A stretch of 63,943 nt of DNA, taken from positions 1 through 63,943 of IMG/VR virus record IMGVR_UViG_3300034196_000117; one strand, 5' to 3'. The position numbers were made by a program, and so were the translations under genes. This DNA is from a virus. Of this stretch, positions 50,694 to 58,677 are shown piece by piece (the stretch's first letter is position 1; each line of letters begins with the position of its first letter). The notes under the pieces are model-generated. The model worked only from the letters and a program-made list of their open reading frames with translations, made no database searches and was not told the origin of the DNA.

Positions 50694-51503
50694 ATGAAAT
50701 TATACTTTCCAAATTTTGAAGAGTTATCTAAGAATAATAAGCTCAAAGACAAGCACTTTGAAATTGTTCGTGCCATGATGTGTGAAAAATTAATAGCAAT
50801 TAACAATAATCCAAATTTAACCAAAGAGTTAATTAAAGAACATCTTGATTTGGTAAAAGACGAAACCTCTTTTTATGTATCTGGAAAATCAAGTGATTGC
50901 ATTGTCATTACCTTTAAATTTAACTTATTTGAATTGTTTAACTGTGAGTTTGAGTTGCCTATTTATGTGTATTATAATGAAAAAGGTCAACAAACGCATT
51001 ACAGTGCTCTGTATAAGGGTGAATCATTCGAATCAACATTAATCAATCATCTGAACTTAAATCATTTCAATAAAGAAGGTAATGAATTAGAATTTTATCT
51101 ACAAAAAGATTACTACGGTTCAGCCTATGCCATCAAGCAGAAACACTGGGTGATCTTGTTGCATTTAAGAAAGATGTCGAACATGACATATTTCTTTGAC
51201 AAAAATCATAAAATTTGCCGTAAGACCTTTGAATTGAAAAATATAGTTAAATCTAATGCTACAAGTTACTCACTCAACTCTAATGGTGATGTTGAAACAG
51301 AAATGCTGTTGTTAAGATTTACTAAACACGTCATGAATGTAAAAGCAGAAGTAGACTCAAGCTTCTTTGAGCCTAAGACTATTAACTTAGAAGACAACAA
51401 TTGGTTCAAAGTGGTCAATAAGTCATTTTATGATAATTTGAATGGTGATAACAAAGTGGCTTTTATGGATTACTTAAAACTGATTGAAATGATCGAAATC
51501 TAA
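50694..51503 (+). CDS. Hypothetical protein, paralogue of 49884-50675
   Basis: The second of two adjacent ATGs (50694) is chosen because it aligns with the paralogue's start and has GGGTGA at good spacing. The 269-residue protein (MKLYFPNFEELS) ends FMDYLKLIEMIEI. Tandem duplication, 18 nt apart, one transcript. Confidence 0.75.
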   Translation: MKLYFPNFEELSKNNKLKDKHFEIVRAMMCEKLIAINNNPNLTKELIKEHLDLVKDETSFYVSGKSSDCIVITFKFNLFELFNCEFELPIYVYYNEKGQQTHYSALYKGESFESTLINHLNLNHFNKEGNELEFYLQKDYYGSAYAIKQKHWVILLHLRKMSNMTYFFDKNHKICRKTFELKNIVKSNATSYSLNSNGDVETEMLLLRFTKHVMNVKAEVDSSFFEPKTINLEDNNWFKVVNKSFYDNLNGDNKVAFMDYLKLIEMIEI

Positions 51504-51536
51504 CAAAACTGCATTATATTGCGTAAAAGGATACAA

Positions 51537-51582
51537 AAAAGCACCTAAATCTGCAATATAATGCCGATTAGGTGCCATCTTT
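51537..51582 (+). terminator. Bidirectional terminator with overlapping inverted repeats
   Basis: A GCACCTAA-TC/GATTAGGTGC stem (51541-51574) with A and T flanks serves the convergent genes. A 12-bp inverted repeat GCATTATATTGC/GCAATATAATGC (51511-51522 and 51553-51564) crosses it. Confidence 0.65.
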
Positions 51583-51611
51583 TAATATTAAGCAGTATTA
51601 TATTGCCGATT

Positions 51612-52241
51612 TCAAATATCAATCATTCTCATCAATGTCACTTGATCTGCAGTAAAGATGTTTTTACTAAGATCATAACAATCCTCAAATGTAATATCTT
51701 CAACAAAAGGAAATTGTTTTTTAATCTCTTTAAAATTCATGTTTTGTCCACGACGCCTAGCCAACATGTCCATGACACGCCATTCACCTTTCTTACGCTT
51801 GTCATAGATAATATGAGACATCTCAAAGCAACCATCATCTGAGGTTGCATACTGAAACGTCCAGAAATCACCATCACGACGATCTACGACGACAGGTTGC
51901 ATAGGATTGTCACGAACAGCAATACCATTCACATACCAACTTGTAGTGTTTAAATTACCATTTTTAAGATAAAATAGAGAGCATGGAAGGTTATCTAGTC
52001 TATGGAAAATATAGTGTTTTTCTGGCTTAATCTGAAACCCTTTGAAGACAATAAGATCTTCACTCAATTGAAAATAAATAGTATGAAGATCATCCAGAAC
52101 GTAAATATATTCATTTCGGTTCTCGGGTTTAATAATCTGACCAGCCTTAACGAATTCTTTAACAGGTGTGACAAATCGTCCAGTTTGCTCAACTGATAAC
52201 AAACATTCTTTTAATTGGTCAATGGTATTGATTAATAGCAT
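51612..52241 (-). CDS. Hypothetical protein with MI-type C-terminal signature
   Basis: A 209-residue soluble protein. The N-terminus (INTIDQLKECL, then FVTPVKEF) resembles that of 52251-52898 (VNTIEELKAVA, then FVAPELL), and both end in the signature (TLMRMIDI here). Before the end is FKEIKKQFPFVEDIT, matching IELSADYPEIASAL in the neighbour. Paralogue pair of unknown function. Confidence 0.73.
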   Translation of the reverse strand: MLLINTIDQLKECLLSVEQTGRFVTPVKEFVKAGQIIKPENRNEYIYVLDDLHTIYFQLSEDLIVFKGFQIKPEKHYIFHRLDNLPCSLFYLKNGNLNTTSWYVNGIAVRDNPMQPVVVDRRDGDFWTFQYATSDDGCFEMSHIIYDKRKKGEWRVMDMLARRRGQNMNFKEIKKQFPFVEDITFEDCYDLSKNIFTADQVTLMRMIDI

Positions 52242-52250
52242 GGTTATTCC

Positions 52251-52898
52251 TTAAATAAGAATCATATCAATAATAGGTAGATAAGATTTAATCAATTTGC
52301 TTTTGTTGGTAAGGTTTTCAATTGATCGAACTTTACCTCTCAAAGCAGATGCAATTTCTGGATAGTCTGCTGACAGTTCAATCAATGTGATTTGCCGACC
52401 ATTGCGTTTAAAGGTCATGTCAATAAGGTATTGTGATTGATCAGTGACTCTAATTTGGCTCACATAGGTTTTATCATAAACATGGCTATACCTAGCAATA
52501 AAAGAACCGTAACTGCGTTCCACACTGTCAGGTTTATTTCCACGTTTGTAAGAATAAAATTGTTTTTCATTCCACTGGTGACTGCCTGAATCAAAGCGAA
52601 CGGATTGAATGACAAATTTTTTCAAATTAGCAATCGTTACATTATCAAGAACATAGTTTTTTACGACAACAAAGCTATCAATCACCAAAAAATAAACCCT
52701 AAATCCTTCACATCTGAAAAAGAAGGCGATGACACTTTTATGATAATGGGATAAGTTAGCCAAGAGTTTATCACATTCTTCATCAGTCTCAATGATTTCA
52801 TTCATCAAAAGCTCAGGAGCAACGAAAACAGGAGCATTATAATCAAATGCAACTGCTTTCAGTTCCTCAATAGTATTGACATTAATTGGTTTTCTCAT
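52251..52898 (-). CDS. Hypothetical protein with MI-type C-terminal signature
   Basis: A 215-residue soluble protein, paralogue of 51612-52241, ending SYLPIIDMILI. The preceding DMTFKRNGRQITLIELSADY is a strand-turn-strand-helix like that of the 17-19 kb trio. SD GAGG. Its function is unknown. Confidence 0.73.
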   Translation of the reverse strand: MRKPINVNTIEELKAVAFDYNAPVFVAPELLMNEIIETDEECDKLLANLSHYHKSVIAFFFRCEGFRVYFLVIDSFVVVKNYVLDNVTIANLKKFVIQSVRFDSGSHQWNEKQFYSYKRGNKPDSVERSYGSFIARYSHVYDKTYVSQIRVTDQSQYLIDMTFKRNGRQITLIELSADYPEIASALRGKVRSIENLTNKSKLIKSYLPIIDMILI

Positions 52899-52955
52899 AA
52901 AAAATAAGCCCTCAAGTGGGCCTATTTTATCACAACTGAATGAATAATGAAAGCA

Positions 52956-53387
52956 TTATCGGGTCAAATCAATAACTAATGAACCAATATACATATTTCT
53001 AGGAGCATCGACAACGGTGACATAAATTGTCTGATTACCGCCTGTTGAAAGATGACCAGTAGCCACTTCATTCAATGCGTCTTCTGACAAGATATATTCC
53101 AAGAAATTATCGACCTTATAATTTTTGACGTTATCATGCCCAAACTTGATACTCTTAATAGCTTCTTTGTAGACTTCAACAATATCACGTTCACCCAAAT
53201 CAAATGTTTTCGAAAAATCAGATGAACCATCAACGGCAAAATCATCATCTGTATCAATTTCAATCAAGAGTTGACGAACACCAACAAGGCTTTGGTTTTT
53301 TTTGATTTCATCGAGAATAAGATGGCTACTGTCATCAGTGTTCAGGATAAGGTCATTAATAAGTTTGGACGCTACAATATTATGCAT
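52956..53387 (-). CDS. Hypothetical protein (143 residues)
   Basis: The start at 53387 (MHNIVAS) has GGAG upstream. A soluble protein, helical first half and a beta C-terminal half (NQTIYVTVVDAPRNMYIGSL). No domain is recognised. Confidence 0.65.
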   Translation of the reverse strand: MHNIVASKLINDLILNTDDSSHLILDEIKKNQSLVGVRQLLIEIDTDDDFAVDGSSDFSKTFDLGERDIVEVYKEAIKSIKFGHDNVKNYKVDNFLEYILSEDALNEVATGHLSTGGNQTIYVTVVDAPRNMYIGSLVIDLTR

Positions 53388-53441
53388 GGTGACACTCCGA
53401 ATAAGTAATGGTTTAGTATAACATGACAAGAAAATAAAGGC

Positions 53442-53472
53442 AAAAAAAAGATCAAGCGAACTTGACCTTTTT
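53442..53472 (-). terminator. Intrinsic terminator after 53489-53824
   Basis: AAGGTCAAG/CTTGATCTT (one mismatch or G-U) with a TTCG loop and a T run on the minus strand. Confidence 0.7.
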
Positions 53473-53488
53473 CATTGTTATTTAACGA

Positions 53489-53824
53489 TTAAAGATATCT
53501 ACGTTTTGCATCATAAGATAACTGAGCAAATTCATAAGCTGTTTTATCCGAATTAAGGACAATAAAACCACGATGCCGACGCTGCTTACTGTAGGTATCT
53601 TCATCAACATAAGACCAGTTGAAGAAGGTGCAATCCAGCCCTTTGTAAGAGCCAGCATAGATACCATCGGGAACTTCCATTAAGTCAACAGAAGCGGATG
53701 GAATATCAAAGCCTACCATATCTTGAAGCTCACCATGAAAATACCAACCCATTGCAGAAGCATAGAACCCTTCTGGTGGGTCATTTAGGCTGTCGAACTC
53801 AATTACTGAATTAACACGTAACAT
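53489..53824 (-). CDS. Hypothetical protein (111 residues)
   Basis: The start at 53824 (MLRVNSV) has AAAGGA upstream; the longer frame would run through the 41-residue gene. A soluble beta-rich protein with aromatic residues (GWYFHGEL, FFNWSYVDED). Its function is unknown. Confidence 0.62.
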   Translation of the reverse strand: MLRVNSVIEFDSLNDPPEGFYASAMGWYFHGELQDMVGFDIPSASVDLMEVPDGIYAGSYKGLDCTFFNWSYVDEDTYSKQRRHRGFIVLNSDKTAYEFAQLSYDAKRRYL

Positions 53825-53852
53825 TGTAAATCCTTTTGGAAAATGAAGGGAA

Positions 53853-53978
53853 TTAACGCTTGCGTGCTTTTTCGTGTTGCGACCACATTTTTTCTTCTTG
53901 ACGACGCTTGGTTTCAGCAACCTGTGCGTAGGCTTGTTCGATTTCTTGTTCTTTTTTTGCTGAATTTACTGTTGCCAT
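53853..53978 (-). CDS. Tiny helical basic protein (41 residues)
   Basis: It starts at ATG 53976-53978 behind an AAGGAAA site. The product is a charged, Lys/Arg/Gln/Glu-rich single helix (QVAETKRRQEEK). It is probably in one operon with 53489-53824. No family is recognised. Confidence 0.5.
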   Translation of the reverse strand: MATVNSAKKEQEIEQAYAQVAETKRRQEEKMWSQHEKARKR

Positions 53979-54086
53979 GATTGTGTTTCCTTATTTAGTT
54001 AGTGTGGGGTTATTATATCAACGTTTTTATTTTAAAACAACTACTTTTTTAACATTTTTAAATTTATTTTTGAAATTTTTTTTTAA

Positions 54087-54389
54087 TTAACGATACATAT
54101 AAATCGCTGGATAAGAGCCTTTGGTGTTGCTACCGTGGATACCAGCATAATACAGTTTGACTGCATCGGATAAGGCGGGAAAGTTTTTCAACTTGATGTA
54201 ACTTTCAAGTTCACGACGAACTTCATCAAGCACGTTACCATTGCTATCAAACAAGAGTTCAAACAACTCAACATGATTTTCATTATCACTGCTACGATAA
54301 GGGTCAAAATATTCGATTCCAAACTCTTTAAGGTTAAAGTTGCCTTTCTTATTAAATACGCGGTCAAAACGAACAGTCATACGGCTCAT
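54087..54389 (-). CDS. Hypothetical protein, paralogue of 7862-8188
   Basis: A 100-residue protein with FNKKGNF, HVELFELLFDSNGN and LSDAVKLYYAG blocks that match 7862-8188. Its function is unknown. SD AAGGA. It lies downstream of 54407-54919. Confidence 0.7.
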   Translation of the reverse strand: MSRMTVRFDRVFNKKGNFNLKEFGIEYFDPYRSSDNENHVELFELLFDSNGNVLDEVRRELESYIKLKNFPALSDAVKLYYAGIHGSNTKGSYPAIYMYR

Positions 54390-54406
54390 AACAGTTTCCT
54401 TATAGA

Positions 54407-54919
54407 TTAAAGATAGCGACTAAGGTCAGCATCTTTTTTGATTTTAATGTAAGCGTAAGTCACACTACTGCCATAATAGTCATTATGCCAATAAGTGTCA
54501 TTCGCATGAATTTTAAGCATGTTGTCAACAAAAGCCTCAACATTTTCTACTTGTGGATAGTGTTCACGAATGAGTTCACGAATCTCGTAAAGTGGAACCT
54601 CAATGTCTACGTCAGTGGTAGACTTATGGCAATAACCACCACCTTCATCCCGATAAGAATCGACAGGAGCCGTCTCAATGACTGGGTAATAAATCAACAA
54701 GTAGTCTTCCACAATTTTATCGTGAAATTTAATCTTGTTAGCCACATGAACTTCTGCGTTGTAGGCGTCCTCTGGTGCATAATCCAGCATAGAACGAAGC
54801 TCAGGGAAAATTTCTTTAAGCATATAACTGATGTCTTCATGCAAAAGACCATTTTCAATTTGCCAAACGAAGGCTTCACCTTGATCAGCATTGTGCCCTG
54901 CAACGTAGTGGATAGACAT
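54407..54919 (-). CDS. Hypothetical protein (170 residues)
   Basis: The start at 54919 (MSIHYVAG) has AAGGA upstream. A soluble acidic protein. The central IYYPVIETAPVDSYRD region followed by VPLYEIRELI recalls FYFVDSYTYSVKDY and VPMEEMVAQL in 54921-55355, so the two may be distant paralogues. Spacing 1 nt, one operon. Confidence 0.68.
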   Translation of the reverse strand: MSIHYVAGHNADQGEAFVWQIENGLLHEDISYMLKEIFPELRSMLDYAPEDAYNAEVHVANKIKFHDKIVEDYLLIYYPVIETAPVDSYRDEGGGYCHKSTTDVDIEVPLYEIRELIREHYPQVENVEAFVDNMLKIHANDTYWHNDYYGSSVTYAYIKIKKDADLSRYL

Positions 54920-54920
54920 A

Positions 54921-55355
54921 TTAAATTCCTTCAACTTTAATGGCATAGGATTGAAGTGAGATACGCTCACCGTAATAAAGGTTAATATCGTGGTCTGTGA
55001 TAACCGCATCCTTTATCATTTTAGTGGCATCATTATAGCCCATTTCGGTCAATTGAGCAACCATTTCTTCCATTGGAACAGGATAACGGTTGGTTTCAGA
55101 GTCAGAATGAGTGTAATCGCCATCACTGTCATTATAGTCTTTGACAGAATAAGTGTAAGAATCTACAAAGTAGAAAACAATGTAGTGCGATTCAACAAAA
55201 TCTCGCATTTTTTTGACAACGGCGTCTGACAAGTACTGTTTACGCTCCATATCAGTAGGTGCCAACTTATCAAAACAATCAATCATAACACCACGCTCAT
55301 AGCTGGTTGGGTGAAGTTTGAGAGTATCAGGAGTTGTAATCAGTTTAAGAGACAT
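54921..55355 (-). CDS. Hypothetical protein (144 residues)
   Basis: A soluble acidic protein with a Tyr/Asp/Ser-rich middle (DYNDSDGDYTHSDSETN) that could be a metal-binding or flexible loop. AAGGTG precedes the ATG. It leads the 54.1-55.4 kb operon. Its function is unknown. Confidence 0.68.
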   Translation of the reverse strand: MSLKLITTPDTLKLHPTSYERGVMIDCFDKLAPTDMERKQYLSDAVVKKMRDFVESHYIVFYFVDSYTYSVKDYNDSDGDYTHSDSETNRYPVPMEEMVAQLTEMGYNDATKMIKDAVITDHDINLYYGERISLQSYAIKVEGI

Positions 55356-55424
55356 GGTAAAACACCTTACTGTGAATTAAGAAGGCCCATTATACCAAAT
55401 GAGCCACTTTTAATCAACTTATAT

Positions 55425-55724
55425 TTAAACGAACATATAGAGACAGTCATGATGACCGTCAAAAGACACACCGCAACGAACCAATTCCAGAATCTGTTCT
55501 TGGGTAATTACTTTTGCCAGTTCTTCAATATCAACATCCAAATAAATTTCATCGTGTTCAGCGGCTGAAATCATAGTGTGACCATCAGGCATAATGTTAT
55601 CCAGCAAAATGAAGGCATGAAGATCATCACGCTTACTAAATTTCACTGGAATCCTATCGAATTTATGGGGTTCATCAGTTTCGCCATACTCGTAAAAAAA
55701 CTTTTTTAAATCATCTACAGTCAT
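55425..55724 (-). CDS. Hypothetical protein (99 residues)
   Basis: A soluble acidic alpha/beta protein with SD GGAG and no recognised domain. It is monocistronic. A C-terminal CGVSFDGHHDC could form a disulphide or bind metal. Confidence 0.65.
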   Translation of the reverse strand: MTVDDLKKFFYEYGETDEPHKFDRIPVKFSKRDDLHAFILLDNIMPDGHTMISAAEHDEIYLDVDIEELAKVITQEQILELVRCGVSFDGHHDCLYMFV

Positions 55725-55770
55725 AAGTATTCTCCATTATTAAAATTTAAATGACAGGTATAACGCAAAC

Positions 55771-55797
55771 AAACAAAAGCCCGCGAAGGCTTTTTTA
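55771..55797 (-). terminator. Intrinsic terminator after 55795-56370
   Basis: AAGCC/GGCTT stem with a GC-rich loop, A and T runs on either side, overlapping the stop codon of the gene. Confidence 0.6.
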
Positions 55798-56370
55798 AAT
55801 ATCATCAATAAGTAATCTTGATGCTAAGTTTTCATAGTGAAAAAGAGCGTGAATGAATGTCAACCGTTCAGAAGTTGTCGGGTTTTGAATCTTATTGCAA
55901 GAAAAATTAACTCGCAAAACATCTTCACCTAATTTAACAGATCCTAACAGCGTGTCATAATCAGTAGCAGAACCATAACGACTAGGATAAGTTCTAAACG
56001 TTATATCAGCTTTGTATTTATCATTAAATCTAGTTTTAATATCTTTAATAATAACACTACACTCTTCACCAGTATCAGGATACAGTTGATCAATAGTAAT
56101 TTTAAGCGGATGTCCTTCATGGAAAGTCACTGTTTTACCATTACGAGCAAATTGTTCAGTTGAAAAAAATCCCGGTGACGTATATTTAAAAAATGAATCT
56201 CCCATGATACAAGTTTTATCAACACAAGAAAAACCTTTTGCCTTCAAATCATCAATAGACGAAGAAAAACTAATACCTTTATAGGTGAAGTCTCGAATGC
56301 TTTTAAATTCTTCACCAAAAGCAGAAGAAAATAACAAACAGCCCAACAAAGTAAACATTATTTTACGCAT
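55795..56370 (-). CDS. Secreted hypothetical protein (191 residues)
   Basis: The start at 56370 (MRKIMFT) has GGAG upstream and gives a Sec signal ending SAFG. The mature protein has two early Cys (FSCVDKTC) and later EECSVI and FSCNKI, probably two disulphides. The early KGISFSSSIDDLKAKGFSC resembles small periplasmic proteins of unknown function. Confidence 0.72.
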   Translation of the reverse strand: MRKIMFTLLGCLLFSSAFGEEFKSIRDFTYKGISFSSSIDDLKAKGFSCVDKTCIMGDSFFKYTSPGFFSTEQFARNGKTVTFHEGHPLKITIDQLYPDTGEECSVIIKDIKTRFNDKYKADITFRTYPSRYGSATDYDTLLGSVKLGEDVLRVNFSCNKIQNPTTSERLTFIHALFHYENLASRLLIDDI

Positions 56371-56382
56371 AATAATCTCCAT

Positions 56383-56589
56383 TTATTCTTCTAGTAAAAA
56401 CTCAACATCAACACTGTTATTTGATAAAATAAACCTGATATGGGAAGAATCAGAGGCTTGGTTAGCTTCAATAAGATCATTCTCTTTTGCTATCGACAAA
56501 AGAACATCATAAAGATCGTTTTCTTCAAGATTACTTTCAATGAGATAGACATTGTTTTTTTCATCAAACGTATACGACATGTTAAGCAC
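56383..56589 (-). CDS. Small acidic hypothetical protein
   Basis: A 68-residue soluble protein, highly acidic, with AAGGTG before the ATG. It lies 12 nt upstream of the secreted protein gene, so they are co-transcribed. Its function is unknown. Confidence 0.63.
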   Translation of the reverse strand: MLNMSYTFDEKNNVYLIESNLEENDLYDVLLSIAKENDLIEANQASDSSHIRFILSNNSVDVEFLLEE

Positions 56590-56617
56590 CTTATAGTAAG
56601 TGAACGGATTTAATATA

Positions 56618-56812
56618 TTATTCTAGAAAACCGCCACGACCAGATTGACCATAACGCTTACAAACAGCACTTACAGCCGCAGAACGTTCCATTTCAAGGT
56701 TACGCTTCTGACTGTCGGTTTTGGCAGATTTAACAGCCGCATCAAAACGTTTATGAACATCAGCAACATCATCATGAATCCGCGATTTACCACCACCTTC
56801 AAAAAAAGACAT
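56618..56812 (-). CDS. Small basic hypothetical protein
   Basis: A 64-residue protein with Gly-rich ends (FFEGGGKSR and GQSGRGG) and a charged helix between. The SD (GAGAAAA) is weak. Its function is unknown. Confidence 0.58.
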   Translation of the reverse strand: MSFFEGGGKSRIHDDVADVHKRFDAAVKSAKTDSQKRNLEMERSAAVSAVCKRYGQSGRGGFLE

Positions 56813-56973
56813 AATTATTTTCTCACTGAATTAATAGGTTTAAATTATAGCAAATAATCTATAAACAAGCAATGTTTTTATTCTTTGTGCGACCAAATTT
56901 TAAAGGTGAACTCTATAATTATTATTTTAATATGTTAAAATGTAAAAAATAACACTCATGATGGAGATAAATT

Positions 56974-57444
56974 ATGTCCAAGATCTCAGAGATAAAAGAA
57001 CTCAAAGAAGAATTTTATAAGAATCTTAATCAATCCGATAAGTTTGAAAATACAAAAGGGATTTTTCAAAGTTTCAAAAGTTTTTGTGCTAACCATAAAC
57101 TCTTGATAGCTGGGCTTGCACTTCCTACTGCACTCATGATAAACATGAGTTTATCAGAAGCTCAACCAACTCAACCAAAAAAATCTTTTGATGATATGGT
57201 TGTTAATTCTGTCCAACGATTAGTTGATGAAGAATATGACAAAATGGCTAAAATGAGTGAATCTGAAAAAATTGAGTATACAGCAGAAAAAAGAGCAAAA
57301 TTAAACCCTACAAGAATTGTAATTCATGAAATTAATTATGATTTGGCTGACGTAAATGCTGTTTTAGCTGAAAGGGCACAAGGTATTAAAAAAGAAGTGA
57401 AATTAGGATTTACCGTAATCAAAAATAATAAAACGCAAAACTAA
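56974..57444 (+). CDS. Single-pass membrane protein (156 residues)
   Basis: The N-terminal 37 residues are cytoplasmic and charged. One membrane helix follows (about residues 42-58), then a periplasmic helical domain with an EKIEYTAEKRAKLN helix. GGAG precedes the ATG. It is convergent with the T4SS-like membrane protein gene. Its function is unknown. Confidence 0.68.
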   Translation: MSKISEIKELKEEFYKNLNQSDKFENTKGIFQSFKSFCANHKLLIAGLALPTALMINMSLSEAQPTQPKKSFDDMVVNSVQRLVDEEYDKMAKMSESEKIEYTAEKRAKLNPTRIVIHEINYDLADVNAVLAERAQGIKKEVKLGFTVIKNNKTQN

Positions 57445-57445
57445 A

Positions 57446-57470
57446 AAAGGCACCTAAGTGCCTTTTCATC
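57446..57470 (+). terminator. Bidirectional terminator
   Basis: AAGGCAC/GTGCCTT with a CTAA loop, A run before and T run after, between convergent genes. Confidence 0.75.
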
Positions 57471-57479
57471 ATTAAATCA

Positions 57480-58070
57480 TTAGTGCATCATGTTAGCCAC
57501 AATAATAATGATTAAGATAATTGGGACAGCGTTTACAACAAAGAGAGATCCTACACGTTCACCAGAGAGGTCACCAAAATCAATGTAAACACGAGTGCGT
57601 TTTTCTTTTTGTGTTTTACCCCAACCTTCAACCATTTTAGTTTCAAATTTTTCTGTCATAACAGCACGCAACATGAAAATCCAAATACCAATAGTAACGA
57701 GAATGAATAAAAGACCAAGAATATTCATGGCAAACACTTTCCAAATAATCACACCAGCCGTTAACATACCTGCAGGCGAAGCCAAAAAGGTATTTACGGC
57801 CACACCCAGTTCATTAGCTGCAACACCAAGAGAACTTGCAAACGCTTTGGAGACAGCAGCAAACTCGCCAAGGTTCTTGATATTTTCAGACGCTACCCCA
57901 GTGATTGATGCTTGTTTCTCTTTGTCTTTTACACAAAGATCCATCATTTGTTTTACAACTTCGGGTGAAAGACCATCGGTTGAGATATTACAACCCGTAT
58001 TAGATGGTGCTCCATAAGCTGCAAAACTCATACTGAGGAACAACATGAGGGTAAACATAATTCGCTTCAT
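57480..58070 (-). CDS. Signal-peptide-bearing inner membrane protein, T4SS-like architecture
   Basis: The 196-residue protein has a Sec signal ending AAYG, a periplasmic segment with two Cys (GCNIS, DLCVK), a hydrophobic region (about 97-131) and a last membrane helix at the extreme C-terminus (about 172-193). Small proteins with a cleaved signal and two membrane spans are typical of type IVB secretion/conjugation systems (the DotP/IcmD and DotE class), but I see no diagnostic motif. The nearby prepilin would fit. Confidence 0.6.
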   Translation of the reverse strand: MKRIMFTLMLFLSMSFAAYGAPSNTGCNISTDGLSPEVVKQMMDLCVKDKEKQASITGVASENIKNLGEFAAVSKAFASSLGVAANELGVAVNTFLASPAGMLTAGVIIWKVFAMNILGLLFILVTIGIWIFMLRAVMTEKFETKMVEGWGKTQKEKRTRVYIDFGDLSGERVGSLFVVNAVPIILIIIIVANMMH

Positions 58071-58122
58071 TGCAGAACTCCTAGTTTATTTTTGAGACAT
58101 TATAATAACACAATAGTTTTAT

Positions 58123-58581
58123 TTAAGCAACCATTTCTAACTTATTGTACACTTCAAAACCATTGATAACACTGTGAATAACCTTCTTGATGCCATAATG
58201 GTTAATACACGACGAACAGCCCTCACAAGGCTTGCTGGTAGCTAAGGTGTGGTGCAACAGTCGTTGACGATACTTACTCTTAACCGAAGACAACCTAACC
58301 ACCAGCAGCGTAGCTTTGCTGAGCTTATCCGCACCGATGATTTTTAATGCTTTATGAATAGCACTGGTTTCGGCATGAAAGAAAATGGCATGTTCGTTTT
58401 TAGCAAAACGCTTTTGAAAGGTATGGCTTTTATCGACATTGTGTTCAAGACTGATGATTTTATTTTTATAAACAATCGCTGCAGCCACTTTGTGCTGAAA
58501 ACCATTGTCATCAATATGTTTAGCAAAGTTTACGACCTTCTCAATATGAAGTCGTTCTTTGTGAGTAATACCATCATTCAT
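58123..58581 (-). CDS. Cytidine/deoxycytidylate deaminase-like zinc enzyme
   Basis: The start at 58581 (MNDGITH) is chosen because the -10 box of a good promoter (58616-58644) covers the next upstream ATG. The 152-residue protein has the zinc motifs of the cytidine deaminase fold: HAE (69-71, with Glu71 as proton donor) and PCEGC (Cys119, Cys122), plus the AAAIVYKNKIIS strand. It probably deaminates a cytosine nucleotide or base in RNA. The length suits dCMP deaminases, but Lys-rich loops could bind nucleic acid. Confidence 0.78.
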   Translation of the reverse strand: MNDGITHKERLHIEKVVNFAKHIDDNGFQHKVAAAIVYKNKIISLEHNVDKSHTFQKRFAKNEHAIFFHAETSAIHKALKIIGADKLSKATLLVVRLSSVKSKYRQRLLHHTLATSKPCEGCSSCINHYGIKKVIHSVINGFEVYNKLEMVA

Positions 58582-58615
58582 TGTCAATAAGCCGTTATAG
58601 GAATTGGATAGTCGC

Positions 58616-58644
58616 ATTATAACAAAAAAGACCTGATCGCTCAA
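58616..58644 (-). promoter_or_regulatory. Promoter of the deaminase gene
   Basis: TTGAGC (58639-58644), 17-bp spacer, perfect TATAAT (58616-58621). The -35 box lies inside the terminator hairpin of the upstream gene. Confidence 0.65.
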
Positions 58645-58655
58645 GTCTTTAATTG
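58624..58655 (-). terminator. Intrinsic terminator after 58678-59004
   Basis: A 9-bp AAGACTTGA/TCAGGTCTT stem (one G-U) with a GCGA loop and six T on the minus strand. Confidence 0.75.
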
Positions 58656-58677
58656 TTAACGGTGTAGTAATAAGCAT

